Positions 50,844 to 59,600 of a DNA stretch of 64,000 nucleotides are shown here, one piece after another. The stretch spans positions 1 to 64,000 of the forward strand of contig VEPL01000029.1 of assembly GCA_012026885.1 (NCBI GenBank), written 5' to 3'. Position 1 is the first letter of the stretch; each line of letters opens with the position of its first letter. Origin of the DNA: Betaproteobacteria bacterium. GTDB taxonomy: Bacteria > Pseudomonadota > Gammaproteobacteria > Burkholderiales > Rhodocyclaceae. The notes beneath the pieces were generated by a model. The model saw nothing but the letters and a program-made list of their open reading frames with translations, had not been told where the DNA came from and did not search any database. Position numbers and translations under genes: made by a program.

Positions 50844-52655
50844 TCACTTCGCCCACGAATCCTTGAGCGTCACCGCGCGGTTGAACACCGGGGAACCCGG
50901 CCTGGAGTCGACGCGGTCGGCAACGAAGTAGCCGTGGCGTTCGAACTGGAAGCGCTGCTCCGGGCAAGCATCGCGCAGCGACGGCTCGAGCTGGGCGACG
51001 ATGGTACGTACCGAGCCGGGGTTGAGGTCGTCGAGGAAGTTGCGCTCGAGCTCGGGCGCATCGCCTTCGCGCCGCCCACCCGGGGCGGGGACGCTGAACA
51101 GGCGGTCGTAGAGGCGCACTTCGGCCGGGCAGGCATGCGCCGCCGAGACCCAGTGCAGGTTGCCCTTGACCTTGACGCTGTCGGCCCCCGGCGTGCCGGA
51201 CTTGGTTTCCGGCAAATAATTGCAGTGGACCGCGACCACCTTGCCGTTCTCGTCCTTGTCGCAGCCCGTGCATTCGACGATGTAGCCGTACTTCAGGCGC
51301 GCCATGTTGCCGGGGAAGAGGCGGCGGAAGCCCTTCTCCGGGATTTCCTGGAAGTCCTCGCCTTCGATCCACAGTTCGCGTCCGAAGGGCATGGTGCGCG
51401 AGCCCAGTTCCGGGTGCAGCGGGTGGTTGGTGACCGGGCAATCCTCGAACTGCCCTTCCGGGTAGTTGTCGATGATCAGCTTCAACGGGTCGAGCACGGC
51501 GACGCGGCGCTCGTCAGACTCGTTCATCACCTCGCGCTGGGCATCCTCGAAGACCGTATATTCGATCAGCGAATCCGACTTGGAAACACCGATGCGCTCG
51601 GCGAAGAGCCGGAATCCCGCAGGTGCATAGCCGCGGCGGCGGGCACCGACCAGGGTCGGCATGCGCGGGTCGTCCCAGCCGTCGACGTGCTTCTCGTCGA
51701 CCAGCTGGATCAGCTTGCGCTTGGACAGCACGACGTAGGTCAGGTTGAGGCGCGAGAATTCGATCTGCTGCGGCAGCGGCCGCTGCAACAGGCCACCTTC
51801 GGCCAGGCGCTCGAGCAGCCAGTCGTAGAACGGTCGCTGATCCTCGAATTCGAGCGTGCAGATCGAGTGCGTGATGCACTCCAGCGCATCCTCGATCGGA
51901 TGCGCGAAGGTGTACATCGGGTAGACGCAGAAGCGGTCGCCGGTAGCGTGGTGCTCGGCATGCTTGATGCGGTAGATGGCCGGGTCGCGCAGGTTGATGT
52001 TGGGCGAGGCCATGTCGATCTTGGCGCGCAGCACATGGGCGCCGTCGGCGAACTCGCCCCTCTGCATGCGCCTGAAGAGGTCCAGGTTCTCGGCAGCCGA
52101 GCGGTTGCGGAAGGGCGAATCGGTGCCCGGTTGCGTCAGCGTGCCGCGACTCGCGCGCATCGCTTCGGCGCTCTGGCTGTCGACGTAAGCGTGGCCGGAC
52201 TCGATCAGGTATTCGGCGAACTGGATCATCCAGTCGAAGTAATCCGACGCGTAATAGAGGTTGCTCTCGTCGCCCTCATCCCACGAGCAACCGAGCCAGC
52301 GCACGGCATCGATGATCGAATCGACGTATTCCTGCTCTTCCTTTTCCGGGTTGGTGTCGTCGAAACGCAGGTGGCAGCGCCCGCCATAGGCTCGGGCGAG
52401 GCCGAAATTGAGCAGGATCGACTTGGCGTGCCCGAAGTGCAGGTAGCCGTTCGGCTCCGGCGGAAAACGGGTGCGGATGCGGGCCGGGTCGGGCGGCGCG
52501 ACGGCATGCTCGGCCGCCGTGCCGGGGTGGCCGGCCCAGCGCCGCTGCACATGCTTGCCGGCGGCGAGGTCGGCCTCGACGATGTTCCTGATGAAATTCG
52601 CGGCCGGTGCCGCTTCCGGCTTACCGGCGGGATGGTTGGGGCTGCTCACGTTCAA
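50844..52655 (-). CDS. glnS: Glutaminyl-tRNA synthetase
   Basis: This class I synthetase charges tRNA-Gln. The 603-residue protein has HFGH (the HIGH motif) at 73-76, preceded by RFPPEPNGYL, and the KMSKS equivalent as VLSKRKL near residue 310. Two beta-barrel anticodon domains lie at about 380-590. It is some 45 residues longer than E. coli GlnRS, mainly in the N-terminal stretch before residue 60. It is divergent from crcB. Confidence 0.96.
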   Translation of the reverse strand: MNVSSPNHPAGKPEAAPAANFIRNIVEADLAAGKHVQRRWAGHPGTAAEHAVAPPDPARIRTRFPPEPNGYLHFGHAKSILLNFGLARAYGGRCHLRFDDTNPEKEEQEYVDSIIDAVRWLGCSWDEGDESNLYYASDYFDWMIQFAEYLIESGHAYVDSQSAEAMRASRGTLTQPGTDSPFRNRSAAENLDLFRRMQRGEFADGAHVLRAKIDMASPNINLRDPAIYRIKHAEHHATGDRFCVYPMYTFAHPIEDALECITHSICTLEFEDQRPFYDWLLERLAEGGLLQRPLPQQIEFSRLNLTYVVLSKRKLIQLVDEKHVDGWDDPRMPTLVGARRRGYAPAGFRLFAERIGVSKSDSLIEYTVFEDAQREVMNESDERRVAVLDPLKLIIDNYPEGQFEDCPVTNHPLHPELGSRTMPFGRELWIEGEDFQEIPEKGFRRLFPGNMARLKYGYIVECTGCDKDENGKVVAVHCNYLPETKSGTPGADSVKVKGNLHWVSAAHACPAEVRLYDRLFSVPAPGGRREGDAPELERNFLDDLNPGSVRTIVAQLEPSLRDACPEQRFQFERHGYFVADRVDSRPGSPVFNRAVTLKDSWAK

Positions 52656-52717
52656 ACCTCGATTCGGGACCGCGATATTCTACCCGCCGCCGCTCCCGAT
52701 GCCGCTAGAATCCCGCC

Positions 52718-53125
52718 ATGTCCGCACTGCATCACCTCTCAGCGCTCAACTTCCTCGCCGTCGGGGCCGGGGCCGTGCTCGGCGCCTGGATGCGCTGGCT
52801 GCTCGGCCTCGCCCTCAACCCGCTGCTCATCGCCGTGCCGCTCGGCACGCTCGCCGCCAACGTGATCGGCGGTTACCTGGTGGGCGTCGCCGTCGGGCTG
52901 TTCCATCTCAACACCCACTTCCCGCTCGCCTGGAAGCTGTTCGCCATCACCGGTTTTCTGGGCGGCCTGACTACCTTTTCCACCTTCTCGGCCGAAGTCG
53001 TCGAGCGCCTGCTCGCCGGCCAGCTGTCGGCCGCCCTGGTGCTCGCCACGCTGCACCTCGCCGGCTCGCTGACGGCGACCTGGCTCGGCCTTTTCGCCGT
53101 CGGCGCGACGCGGATCTGGTCCTAG
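52718..53125 (+). CDS. crcB: Fluoride efflux channel CrcB/Fluc
   Basis: Fluc proteins are dual-topology dimeric fluoride channels. The 135-residue protein has four helices, the GAWMRWLLG start, the TLAANVIGGYLVG helix with the pore Asn, and GGLTTFSTFS with the phenylalanine box. There is no fluoride riboswitch in front. A TAGAAT box ends 6 bases before the ATG, so the mRNA may be leaderless. Its stop shares the palindrome CTAG with the stop of the convergent gene. Confidence 0.94.
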   Translation: MSALHHLSALNFLAVGAGAVLGAWMRWLLGLALNPLLIAVPLGTLAANVIGGYLVGVAVGLFHLNTHFPLAWKLFAITGFLGGLTTFSTFSAEVVERLLAGQLSAALVLATLHLAGSLTATWLGLFAVGATRIWS

Positions 53126-53739
53126 GACCTCACGCCGCCCAGTTGGCGGTCGTGGGGACTGGACAGCAATCCCAGCGTGGCCAGTCCGCCGAGGAGGGCG
53201 CAGAACATGTCGGACTGGGTATCCCACGGATCGCCCTGCGTCCCCAGGAATTCGTCGGCACCCTGCCCGAGGATCAGCGCCGATGCCCACTCGATCAGCT
53301 CGTAGGTCGCGCTGACCGCCAGCACGATGCAGATGACGAGGAAGGCGAGCATCTTCCCGGCGCGCACGACTGCCTTGCGCAGGAGGATCTCGCGGGCGAC
53401 CAGGGCAGGCACCAGCCCCTGGAAGAAATGCCCGATCTTGTCGTAGGGGTTGCGTGCCAGGTCCAGCCATTCGGCCAGCTGGAACCCCAGGGGGACCCGC
53501 GCATAGGTGTAGGCGCCACCCAGCATGAGGATCAGCGCATGGACGAAGATGAGGACGTAGAGCAGCGTGGTCAGCGGAAACCGGCGATGCGTCAGTGCGA
53601 GCAAGGGCAGCGCGACCATGACCGGAAAGACCTCGAGCAGCCAGGTGGTCCGGTCGAAGGGGTGCAGCCCGGAGAGGACCAGCAGGCCTGCGACGATGGC
53701 AGCACCAGCCAGTAACTGAGCGCGCGACGGCGTCGTCAT
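53122..53739 (-). CDS. DUF2238 (YjdF-like) membrane protein
   Basis: The function is unknown. The 205-residue protein has about six hydrophobic segments, the conserved YDKIGHFFQGLVPALVAREILLR motif and ATYELIEW...GTQGDPWDTQSDM, which define the family. The conserved His, Glu and Asp residues in the membrane plane suggest an ion- or lipid-linked role. The ATG at 53739 overlaps the upstream stop as ATGA. It is the last of three coupled small membrane genes after the alcohol dehydrogenase. Confidence 0.88.
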   Translation of the reverse strand: MTTPSRAQLLAGAAIVAGLLVLSGLHPFDRTTWLLEVFPVMVALPLLALTHRRFPLTTLLYVLIFVHALILMLGGAYTYARVPLGFQLAEWLDLARNPYDKIGHFFQGLVPALVAREILLRKAVVRAGKMLAFLVICIVLAVSATYELIEWASALILGQGADEFLGTQGDPWDTQSDMFCALLGGLATLGLLSSPHDRQLGGVRS

Positions 53740-54170
53740 GGCGCCGCCCCGCGTCCGGCCCGGCCGATCACGAAGGCCAGTGCGCCAAGCAGGGCGGGAA
53801 GCGCGACCAGCGTCATCGACGTCAGCGCGCCGAGCGCTGCCCAGGCGCGCGACTCCGATCCGCCGACGACGTACGGATAGACATTGACGCCGATGTAGCT
53901 GCCGAGCAACAGCAGCGCCAGGGCCCGGCCGCCGGCCCGCCAGCCGGCCAGGACGGCGGCACAGCCGAGCACGACCTGGGTGGCGAGGAGCCCGGTACCG
54001 CTGTCGAACGGCTCCAGCCTGCCGGAGAAGGCATGGCCGGCGCCATAGGCCACCACGCCTAGCAGTATGCCGGCAAGCAACAGCGCACCCCCCCGCATCG
54101 GGCCGGCGCGATGGCCCGCAGGCGGCCCCTCTGCCACCTCGGGCCGCACCTGGGCCGGGGGCCGCCTCAC
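53736..54170 (-). CDS. Hypothetical membrane protein (four predicted helices)
   Basis: I do not recognise this gene. The 144-residue product has a Pro/Arg-rich N-terminal stretch (1 to about 25) and about four hydrophobic segments (28-46, 61-76, 81-97, 113-135). No catalytic motif is visible. The GTG at 54170 overlaps the upstream stop as GTGA; an ATG at 54098 would remove the arm. Tight overlap on both sides suggests a complex with its two membrane neighbours. Confidence 0.65.
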   Translation of the reverse strand: MRRPPAQVRPEVAEGPPAGHRAGPMRGGALLLAGILLGVVAYGAGHAFSGRLEPFDSGTGLLATQVVLGCAAVLAGWRAGGRALALLLLGSYIGVNVYPYVVGGSESRAWAALGALTSMTLVALPALLGALAFVIGRAGRGAAP

Positions 54171-54430
54171 CGGCCGAAACCCAGGCGGTGGCCGAGCCAG
54201 CCGGTGGCGAGGCCGAGCGCGATGGCTGCCGCAACCGTCCCGGCCAGCCCAAGCGGGCTGCCCAATGCAACGGCCAGCAGTTGCTCCCGCGTCGCCGGTT
54301 CGAGCAATCCGAGACCGAGCAGTAACGGCGCCTCGGCGACCATGAAGGCGCCGAGCCAGAAATCCCCGGGTTGCGAACGCAACGGCCGGCGGCCGGCCGG
54401 CGGGTTTGTTGATGTGCCCATCGCCGTCAC
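54167..54430 (-). CDS. Hypothetical small membrane protein
   Basis: I do not recognise this gene. The 87-residue product has a basic N-terminus and two hydrophobic segments (about 24-45 and 50-78), ending in GHRLGFGR. The GTG at 54430 lies 4 bases after the alcohol dehydrogenase stop with GAGG just upstream; an ATG at 54421 is the alternative. It overlaps the next gene by 4 bases. Frame and overlaps on both sides support a real gene more than composition does. Confidence 0.6.
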   Translation of the reverse strand: MTAMGTSTNPPAGRRPLRSQPGDFWLGAFMVAEAPLLLGLGLLEPATREQLLAVALGSPLGLAGTVAAAIALGLATGWLGHRLGFGR

Positions 54431-54434
54431 CGCC

Positions 54435-55562
54435 TCAGAACACGATCACCTGGCGCACCGCTTCCCCGGAGGCCAGGCGGTCGAAGCCTTCGTTGATCTG
54501 GTCGAGCGACAGGCGGTGCGTGATCAGGCGATCCACCGGCAGGCGTCCCGCACGGTAGAGATCGACGAAGCGCGGGATGTCGCGCACGGGCACGGCCGAG
54601 CCGAGGTAGCTGCCCTTGAGCGTGCGCTCCTCGGCGGTCATCTGGACCACCGGCACCTCCAGGCGATGGGCGGGATTGGGCAGGCTGCAGGTCACCGTGG
54701 TGCCACCGCGGCGCGTGAGCTTCCAGGCGAGATCGAGGGCAGCGACTGAACTGGCCGCCTCGATCGCCACATCGACGCCGCCCGGAATCATCGCACGCAG
54801 TTGCGCAACGGTGTCCGGATCGTCGGCGCGCAGGGCGCGGGTGGCACCGAGCGACATTGCGAGGTCGAGCTTGGCTGGCAGGACATCGACGGCGACCACC
54901 TCGCGCGCCCCGGCGGCCATTGCCCCGAGCAACGCCGACAGCCCGACTCCGCCGAGGCCGACGATGGCGACGGTCTGGCCGAGGCGCACCGCGGCCGAAT
55001 TGAGCGCCGCCCCGACGCCGGTCAGCACGGCGCAGCCGAACACGGCCGCGACGTCGGGCGGCAGGTCGGGGGCCACCTTGACCAGCGAGCCGCGGTTGAC
55101 GACGGCATACTCGGCAAAACAGGAGACACCAACCTGGTGGTTGAGCACCTGCCCGTCCGGACGCGCCAGCAGGCGATGCCCGCCGACCAGGGTGCCGGCG
55201 CCGTTGGCCGCGGCGCCAGGTTCGCACAGGGCCGGCCGCCCCTCCTGGCAGGGCAGGCAGTGGCCGCAGGAGGGCACGAAGACAAGCGCCACGGCATCGC
55301 CGCGCGCGAGGTCGGCAACGCCCGGGCCGCAGGCCTCGACGACGCCCGCCGCTTCATGCCCGAGCACCATCGGCATCGGCCGCGGCCGGTCGCCATTGAT
55401 GATCGACAGGTCCGAATGGCAGAGACCGGCGGCGGTGATGCGCACGAGCACCTCGCCAGGCCCCGGATCACCCAGTTCCACGGTCTCGACCGACACCGGG
55501 CGCGTCTGCGCGTAGGGCACCGGCATCTGCATGCGGTCGAGGACCGCGGCGCGCATTTTCAT
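54435..55562 (-). CDS. Zinc-dependent alcohol dehydrogenase (MDR family)
   Basis: The protein is a medium-chain NAD(P)-dependent dehydrogenase. The 375-residue product has the catalytic zinc ligands Cys48 and His69-Glu70 (LCHSD, LGHE) and the structural zinc cysteines 99, 102, 105 and 113. The Rossmann motif GLGGVG lies near residue 203. The form is of the class III/AdhC-like group, so formaldehyde-thiol adducts or simple alcohols are possible substrates. The ATG at 55562 has AAGGAG 7 bases upstream. It heads an operon with three small membrane-protein genes. Confidence 0.92.
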   Translation of the reverse strand: MKMRAAVLDRMQMPVPYAQTRPVSVETVELGDPGPGEVLVRITAAGLCHSDLSIINGDRPRPMPMVLGHEAAGVVEACGPGVADLARGDAVALVFVPSCGHCLPCQEGRPALCEPGAAANGAGTLVGGHRLLARPDGQVLNHQVGVSCFAEYAVVNRGSLVKVAPDLPPDVAAVFGCAVLTGVGAALNSAAVRLGQTVAIVGLGGVGLSALLGAMAAGAREVVAVDVLPAKLDLAMSLGATRALRADDPDTVAQLRAMIPGGVDVAIEAASSVAALDLAWKLTRRGGTTVTCSLPNPAHRLEVPVVQMTAEERTLKGSYLGSAVPVRDIPRFVDLYRAGRLPVDRLITHRLSLDQINEGFDRLASGEAVRQVIVF

Positions 55563-55808
55563 CTGATCTCTCCTTACCGAAAGCGGGGACAAGAAGCCCG
55601 CGGCACGGCCCGACAATATACCTCCGCAGCCGGCGCCAGCACGAGATTGCGTCAGGATGATCCGCCTTGCCGCCGGCCGGCCACCGTGAGCAATTCGCTA
55701 TAATGCCGATCTGCCAGTCCATGCCGACAAGGGTGCGCCGGCCGGAAGCTTAATGTTCCGGTAACGAGATCTGACCACGATTCGGCCTCCGTCAATTACG
55801 ATCCCGCC
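55563..55808. other. Intergenic region between divergent adh and porin genes
   Basis: This stretch of about 245 bases holds no gene. A perfect TATAAT (55699-55704, plus strand) has no good -35 box. A second -10-like box TACGAT (55797-55802) ends 6 bases before the porin ATG and could give a leaderless mRNA. The repeated GCCGGCCGG and CGCCGGCCGG tracts can form hairpins but show no T runs. Confidence 0.5.
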
Positions 55809-57128
55809 ATGCACAGGCATCTCCCTTTCGTCGCGCTGCTTGCACTTCCCTACTTCGCCCTCGCCGAAGCGGAGCAGAGCGAGGAAACCTGGCAGATCAA
55901 GGGGCAGGCGACTTATGTCTGGCAAAAGTCCGGCAGCTTTCCGGCGACCTACAGCGGTCCCAACAGCCTCGATGCACGCGGCGAGACCGCGTACACCTTC
56001 ACGACCACCGCCTATCTCGGCATTCGCCCCTGGCGGGGCGGCGAAGCCTACCTCAACATTGAAGCCGGACAGGGCGACCCTCTCTCCGGGCTGACCGGGC
56101 TCGGCGGCTTCACCAACGGCGAGGCGACCCGCGTTTCGGGAACCCAGATCAAAGCCTACCGGCAGCGCCTGTTCCTGCGCCAAACCTGGGCGCTCGGGGA
56201 GGAAACCGAGTACGTCGAAGCGGATTTCAACCAGTTGGCCGGGCATGTCGCAAAGGACCGCTTCGTACTGACGATCGGAAATTTCTCCTCGCTCGACGTC
56301 TTCGACGACAACAAGTATGCGAAGGATCCGCGCCGGCAGTTCCTGAACTGGAGCAACATGGCGCATGCCGCCTACGATTACGCCGCCGACGCACGCGGCT
56401 TCGGCTGGGGCTTCGCGGCCGAATGGTATCAGGGAGACTGGACACTGCGACTTGGCCGGATGACCGGACCGAAGGAGCCCAACGGACAGTCGGTCGACTT
56501 CAACATTCTCAATCACTACGGTGACCAGATCGAACTGGAACACCGCCACGCGATCGCCGGACAGGCAGGCGCCGTGCGCCTGCTCGCCTTTCGCAACCGG
56601 GCCGTGCTGGCCCGCTACCGCGACGCGTCAGCCTGGCTGGCCAGCCATCCCGGCAGCGACCCGCAGGCCATCTTCGATGTTCGCAACGGCGAAGTCACCA
56701 AGTATGGTCTCGGCCTGAATGTCGAGCAGGCCGTGAACGACGAACTCGGGGTGTTCCTGCGTATCGCCCGGGCCGACGGACGCACCGAAACCTATGCCTT
56801 CACCGAAGTCGACAGTTCTTTCGCCACCGGCCTCGAATTGCAGGGGAACGCGTGGCGACGGCCCGGCGACACGCTTGGACTGGCCTGGATGCGCAACACG
56901 ATTTCGAAAGACCGGCGCAGTTATCTGAGCGATGGCGGCATCTCGTTCTTCATCGGCGACGGCGCGCTGAAGTACCAGCCAGAGTCAATCATCGAAGCCT
57001 ACTACAGCGTGCTCGCCCACCGCGGCATCTGGCTTACGGCGAATTTTCAGCACATCGATCGCCCGGCTTACAACGACGACCGCGGGCCGGTAAACGTCAC
57101 CTCGCTGCGCTTTCACGCCGAATTCTGA
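55809..57128 (+). CDS. OprB-family carbohydrate-selective porin
   Basis: OprB porins are monomeric 16-stranded channels that favour sugars. The 439-residue protein has a signal peptide (cut near ALA-EAE, residue 19), a strand-rich body with the IEAGQGDPLSGLTGLGGFTNGE and FDDNKYAKDPRRQFLNWSNMAHAAYDYAADARG motifs of the family, and a C-terminal strand that ends FHAEF with the terminal Phe. No sugar-transport gene is next to it. A hairpin without T run follows. Confidence 0.92.
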   Translation: MHRHLPFVALLALPYFALAEAEQSEETWQIKGQATYVWQKSGSFPATYSGPNSLDARGETAYTFTTTAYLGIRPWRGGEAYLNIEAGQGDPLSGLTGLGGFTNGEATRVSGTQIKAYRQRLFLRQTWALGEETEYVEADFNQLAGHVAKDRFVLTIGNFSSLDVFDDNKYAKDPRRQFLNWSNMAHAAYDYAADARGFGWGFAAEWYQGDWTLRLGRMTGPKEPNGQSVDFNILNHYGDQIELEHRHAIAGQAGAVRLLAFRNRAVLARYRDASAWLASHPGSDPQAIFDVRNGEVTKYGLGLNVEQAVNDELGVFLRIARADGRTETYAFTEVDSSFATGLELQGNAWRRPGDTLGLAWMRNTISKDRRSYLSDGGISFFIGDGALKYQPESIIEAYYSVLAHRGIWLTANFQHIDRPAYNDDRGPVNVTSLRFHAEF

Positions 57129-57158
57129 GACAGCCTGAGACTCGGCGCAGAAATCACG

Positions 57159-57180
57159 GCCCCGCGAATATCCGCGGGGC
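57159..57180. terminator. Hairpin between convergent porin and glycosyltransferase genes
   Basis: An 8-bp stem GCCCCGCG/CGCGGGGC with an AATATC loop. Neither strand has a proper T run, so it is a weak or Rho-assisted end. Confidence 0.5.
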
Positions 57181-57195
57181 TGCCTAGCCCAAGCG

Positions 57196-58323
57196 TCACG
57201 CAACCGTGATCGCCGCCCGGGCCACATCTTCAAAGCTGCGCACGACTGCCGGCCAATCCCGCGGCAGCATGGTCGCGCGTGCCATGGCAGCCATTTTTGC
57301 CCGCTGTTGCGGGTCGACCGCAAGATCGATCGCTGCCGCGATGAAGGCCATCTCGTCGCCGGGCGCAGCCAGGCGGCCGTTGGCGCCATCGACGATCAGT
57401 TCGGCCGCAGCCGCGCTGCGGTAGGCGACCACGGGCAGCCCGCTCGCCATCGCCTCGGCGACGACGTTGCCGTAGGTCTCGGTCAAACTCGGGAAGAGGA
57501 AAAGGTCCGCACTCGCGTAGTGCGCCGCGAGATCCTCGCCATGGCGCAGCCCGGCGAAGTGATGGTCGCCATGGGCCGCCGCGAGGCCGGCACGCGAAGG
57601 CCCGTCGCCTACCCAGACCATGCGGGCACGCGGCATCCTGACGCGCAGCGCGGCAAATGCCTTGAGCGCGAGGACCAGGTTTTTCTCGGGCGCGAGACGG
57701 CCGACGTGCAGGCAGGCGATGCCACCGGGCTCGACACTCCAGGTGGCACGCAGTTCCGCCGAGCGGCGCGCCGGATCGTAGCGCGCCGCGTCCACGCCGC
57801 GGCCGACGACGCGTACGCGGGGGATGCCTTCGCCGGCGAGATCGGCTGCCAGGGCATCGGTCGGCACCAGCGTCGCGTGGGTGCGCCGGTGCAGGGCGCG
57901 CAGGTAGGCCGCCACCGCCGGTCGCATCCAGCCGAGGCCGTAGTGCACGCTGTAGCGGTCGAAATTGGTGTGGAATCCGGAAGTCACCGGGATGCCCAGG
58001 CGGCGGGCGACGCTGACCGCCGACCAGCCGAGCGGCCCCTCGGTGACGACGTGCACCAGATCCGGCCGGCGCTGGCGCCACATCCGGGCCAGGCGGCGGC
58101 CGGCCGGTAGGCCGAAGCGCAGCCCGGCATAGCCGGGAAGCGGCAGGCCGGGGACCGGGACATCCTGGCCGTCGCCCGTATCCTGCTCGCCCTGGCGCGG
58201 CCGCACGACGCTGACCCGATGGCCGCGCTCGCGCAGCCCGCTCACCAGGCGGCCGACGGTCATGGCGACGCCGTTGACTTCGGGGGGATACGTTTCGGTA
58301 ACGAAGTCGATGGCCAGGCTCAT
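57196..58323 (-). CDS. GT4-family glycosyltransferase
   Basis: The protein is a GT-B retaining glycosyltransferase. The 375-residue product has the N-terminal acceptor domain (ETYPPEVNGVAMTVGRLVSGL) and the C-terminal GT1/GT4 donor domain with HVGRLAPEKN near 210 and the E-x7-E motif as SLTETYGNVVAEAMASGLPVV near 300. The start resembles alpha-mannosyltransferases of the MgtA/GumH kind, such as those that glycosylate diacylglycerol. It follows dgkA with an ATGA overlap, which supports a lipid acceptor, by inference. Confidence 0.9.
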   Translation of the reverse strand: MSLAIDFVTETYPPEVNGVAMTVGRLVSGLRERGHRVSVVRPRQGEQDTGDGQDVPVPGLPLPGYAGLRFGLPAGRRLARMWRQRRPDLVHVVTEGPLGWSAVSVARRLGIPVTSGFHTNFDRYSVHYGLGWMRPAVAAYLRALHRRTHATLVPTDALAADLAGEGIPRVRVVGRGVDAARYDPARRSAELRATWSVEPGGIACLHVGRLAPEKNLVLALKAFAALRVRMPRARMVWVGDGPSRAGLAAAHGDHHFAGLRHGEDLAAHYASADLFLFPSLTETYGNVVAEAMASGLPVVAYRSAAAAELIVDGANGRLAAPGDEMAFIAAAIDLAVDPQQRAKMAAMARATMLPRDWPAVVRSFEDVARAAITVA

Positions 58324-58739
58324 GACAGGCGCTCCACAAGGACCCCGGCCCAGATGACCGCCACGAGCAGCAGGGAAATGAGAACCGCCGCGCTGCCGAT
58401 GTCCTTGGCACGCTTGGCGAGGCGATGATTTTCGAGGCTGACGCGGTCGACGACCGCCTCGATGGCGGAATTGAGCAGTTCGACGATGAGCACCAGCAGG
58501 ACGCTGGCGATCAACAGCCCGCGCTCGGCCCAGGGCACTGGCAGCCAGAGGGCGAGCGGCACCAGCAGCAGCGCGAGGCGGACTTCCTGCCGAAACGCAT
58601 CCTCGCAGAGATAGGCCGCGCGGAGACCGGCCAGCGAATAGTGGAAGGCATTCCAGATCCGGCGCAGGCCGGTGCGGCCCTTGAACGGCGACTCTTGGGC
58701 GGGATCGAGACCAAGTTCCTGCGCTGCGGGTTCCGGCAT
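58320..58739 (-). CDS. dgkA: Diacylglycerol kinase (DgkA)
   Basis: DgkA is a small trimeric membrane kinase that turns diacylglycerol into phosphatidic acid. The 139-residue protein has three helices and the catalytic ELLNSAIEAVVDRVS motif near residue 86-100, preceded by GLRAAYLCEDAFRQEVRLAL. It has an N-terminal extension of about 20 residues compared with E. coli. GGAGG lies 4 bases before the ATG. It is coupled to the glycosyltransferase gene, so the pair may act on the same diacylglycerol pool. Confidence 0.94.
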   Translation of the reverse strand: MPEPAAQELGLDPAQESPFKGRTGLRRIWNAFHYSLAGLRAAYLCEDAFRQEVRLALLLVPLALWLPVPWAERGLLIASVLLVLIVELLNSAIEAVVDRVSLENHRLAKRAKDIGSAAVLISLLLVAVIWAGVLVERLS

Positions 58740-59032
58740 GGCACCTCCATGAAAGTTCCCACGCTAACCGCCGTTCGCTAAGGTTTGATGACCGTCTCTG
58801 TTATCTTCCTGTCATCCGTAGCGGGTAGAAACCCGTTTCAGTCCGCCAAAACCCTGCATGGTCTGCCAGCGCCTCCTGTTGAGCCTCGGTTCACCCGAGC
58901 ACAGGGTCAGCCTGGGCTGCTCCTGATCGCGCCGCACCTCTTCTGGCCGGCTCTGTCGTGCAACGCGGTGTGCAAGACAGGCGCGTCCTGTCCGTGATAG
59001 AAATTCGCCGTTGTCCTTCCGGAAGCCATGAC
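58740..59032. other. Intergenic region before the cNMP-binding gene
   Basis: No gene is visible in these 290 bases. The GCGGGTAGAAACCCG stretch (around 58828) can form a short hairpin. I do not see a clear promoter pair on either strand. Confidence 0.4.
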
Positions 59033-59407
59033 ATGGTCTTTTTCGAGCTGTTTTCGCACAACCCCGAGATTGTTCGCGTGGCGGCGGGCCAAGCCTTGTT
59101 CGTGCAGGGCGAAGCGGGTCACCTGCTCTACGTCCTCACGACTGGGACCGCCGAGATCCGGGTCAACGACCGCGTCGTAGAGACCATACGGCACGGCAGC
59201 ATCGTCGGCGAAATGGGCATCGTGTCGCCGGGCCCGCGCTCGGCAACGGTGGTCGCGCTGAGCGACTGCGAGTTCGTCGCCGTCGACGAAAAGCGCTTCC
59301 TCTTTCTCGTCCAGCAGACCCCGTTCTTCGCCACCCAGGTCATGCGCGTGATGGCCGAGCGCCTGCGCGCCCTGAATCAGCTGGTGCCACCGCCCGCCAA
59401 CGGCTGA
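59033..59407 (+). CDS. Cyclic-nucleotide-binding domain protein
   Basis: The 124-residue protein is one cNMP-binding beta-roll (VRVAAGQALFVQGEAGHLLYVLTTGTAEIRV and the phosphate cassette region GSIVGEMGIVSPGPRSATVVA) with short flanking helices and no DNA-binding domain. The phosphate-binding Arg-Ser is present (PRSATV). So it should bind cAMP, cGMP or a related ligand and act through another protein. The ATG at 59033 has GGAAG nearby. Its 3' end overlaps the convergent small cysteine gene by 31 bases. Confidence 0.88.
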   Translation: MVFFELFSHNPEIVRVAAGQALFVQGEAGHLLYVLTTGTAEIRVNDRVVETIRHGSIVGEMGIVSPGPRSATVVALSDCEFVAVDEKRFLFLVQQTPFFATQVMRVMAERLRALNQLVPPPANG

Positions 59408-59598
59408 GACCCGGCCTGCGGGCGAAATTCCCCGCACCAGGTCAGCTGGCTGACCGCCGGAAAGCGCCAGTGGTGAGTGTCGTGGCCGGCATCCGGGCCG
59501 ACGTGGCGGGCCGGGTAGCGATGGCAGCAGCCGTGCAGCGTGCCCGCCGCAACGAAGTAGCAGCACTGCCCGCAGGCAGGAGTGGCCGCTTCCGGCAC
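59377..59598 (-). CDS. Small four-cysteine protein (probable zinc or redox site)
   Basis: I recognise the pattern but not the function. The 73-residue product from a GTG at 59598 has Cys9-x2-Cys12, Cys24 and Cys55 in the arrangement C-x2-C ... G-C ... RFPAV ... WCGEF, seen in a widespread family of small putative metal-binding proteins. It is hidden within a longer open frame antisense to the cNMP-gene end and running into the glycosyltransferase. It begins 2 bases after the glycosyltransferase stop (minus strand), so it is the next gene of that operon. Confidence 0.65.
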   Translation of the reverse strand: MPEAATPACGQCCYFVAAGTLHGCCHRYPARHVGPDAGHDTHHWRFPAVSQLTWCGEFRPQAGSQPLAGGGTS

Positions 59599-59600
59599 GT

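Noticed and set aside
52656..52717. Fluoride riboswitch in front of crcB
   Set aside because: The short gap has no GGCGATGG-like consensus or the needed helices, and it is too short for the full motif plus a leader.
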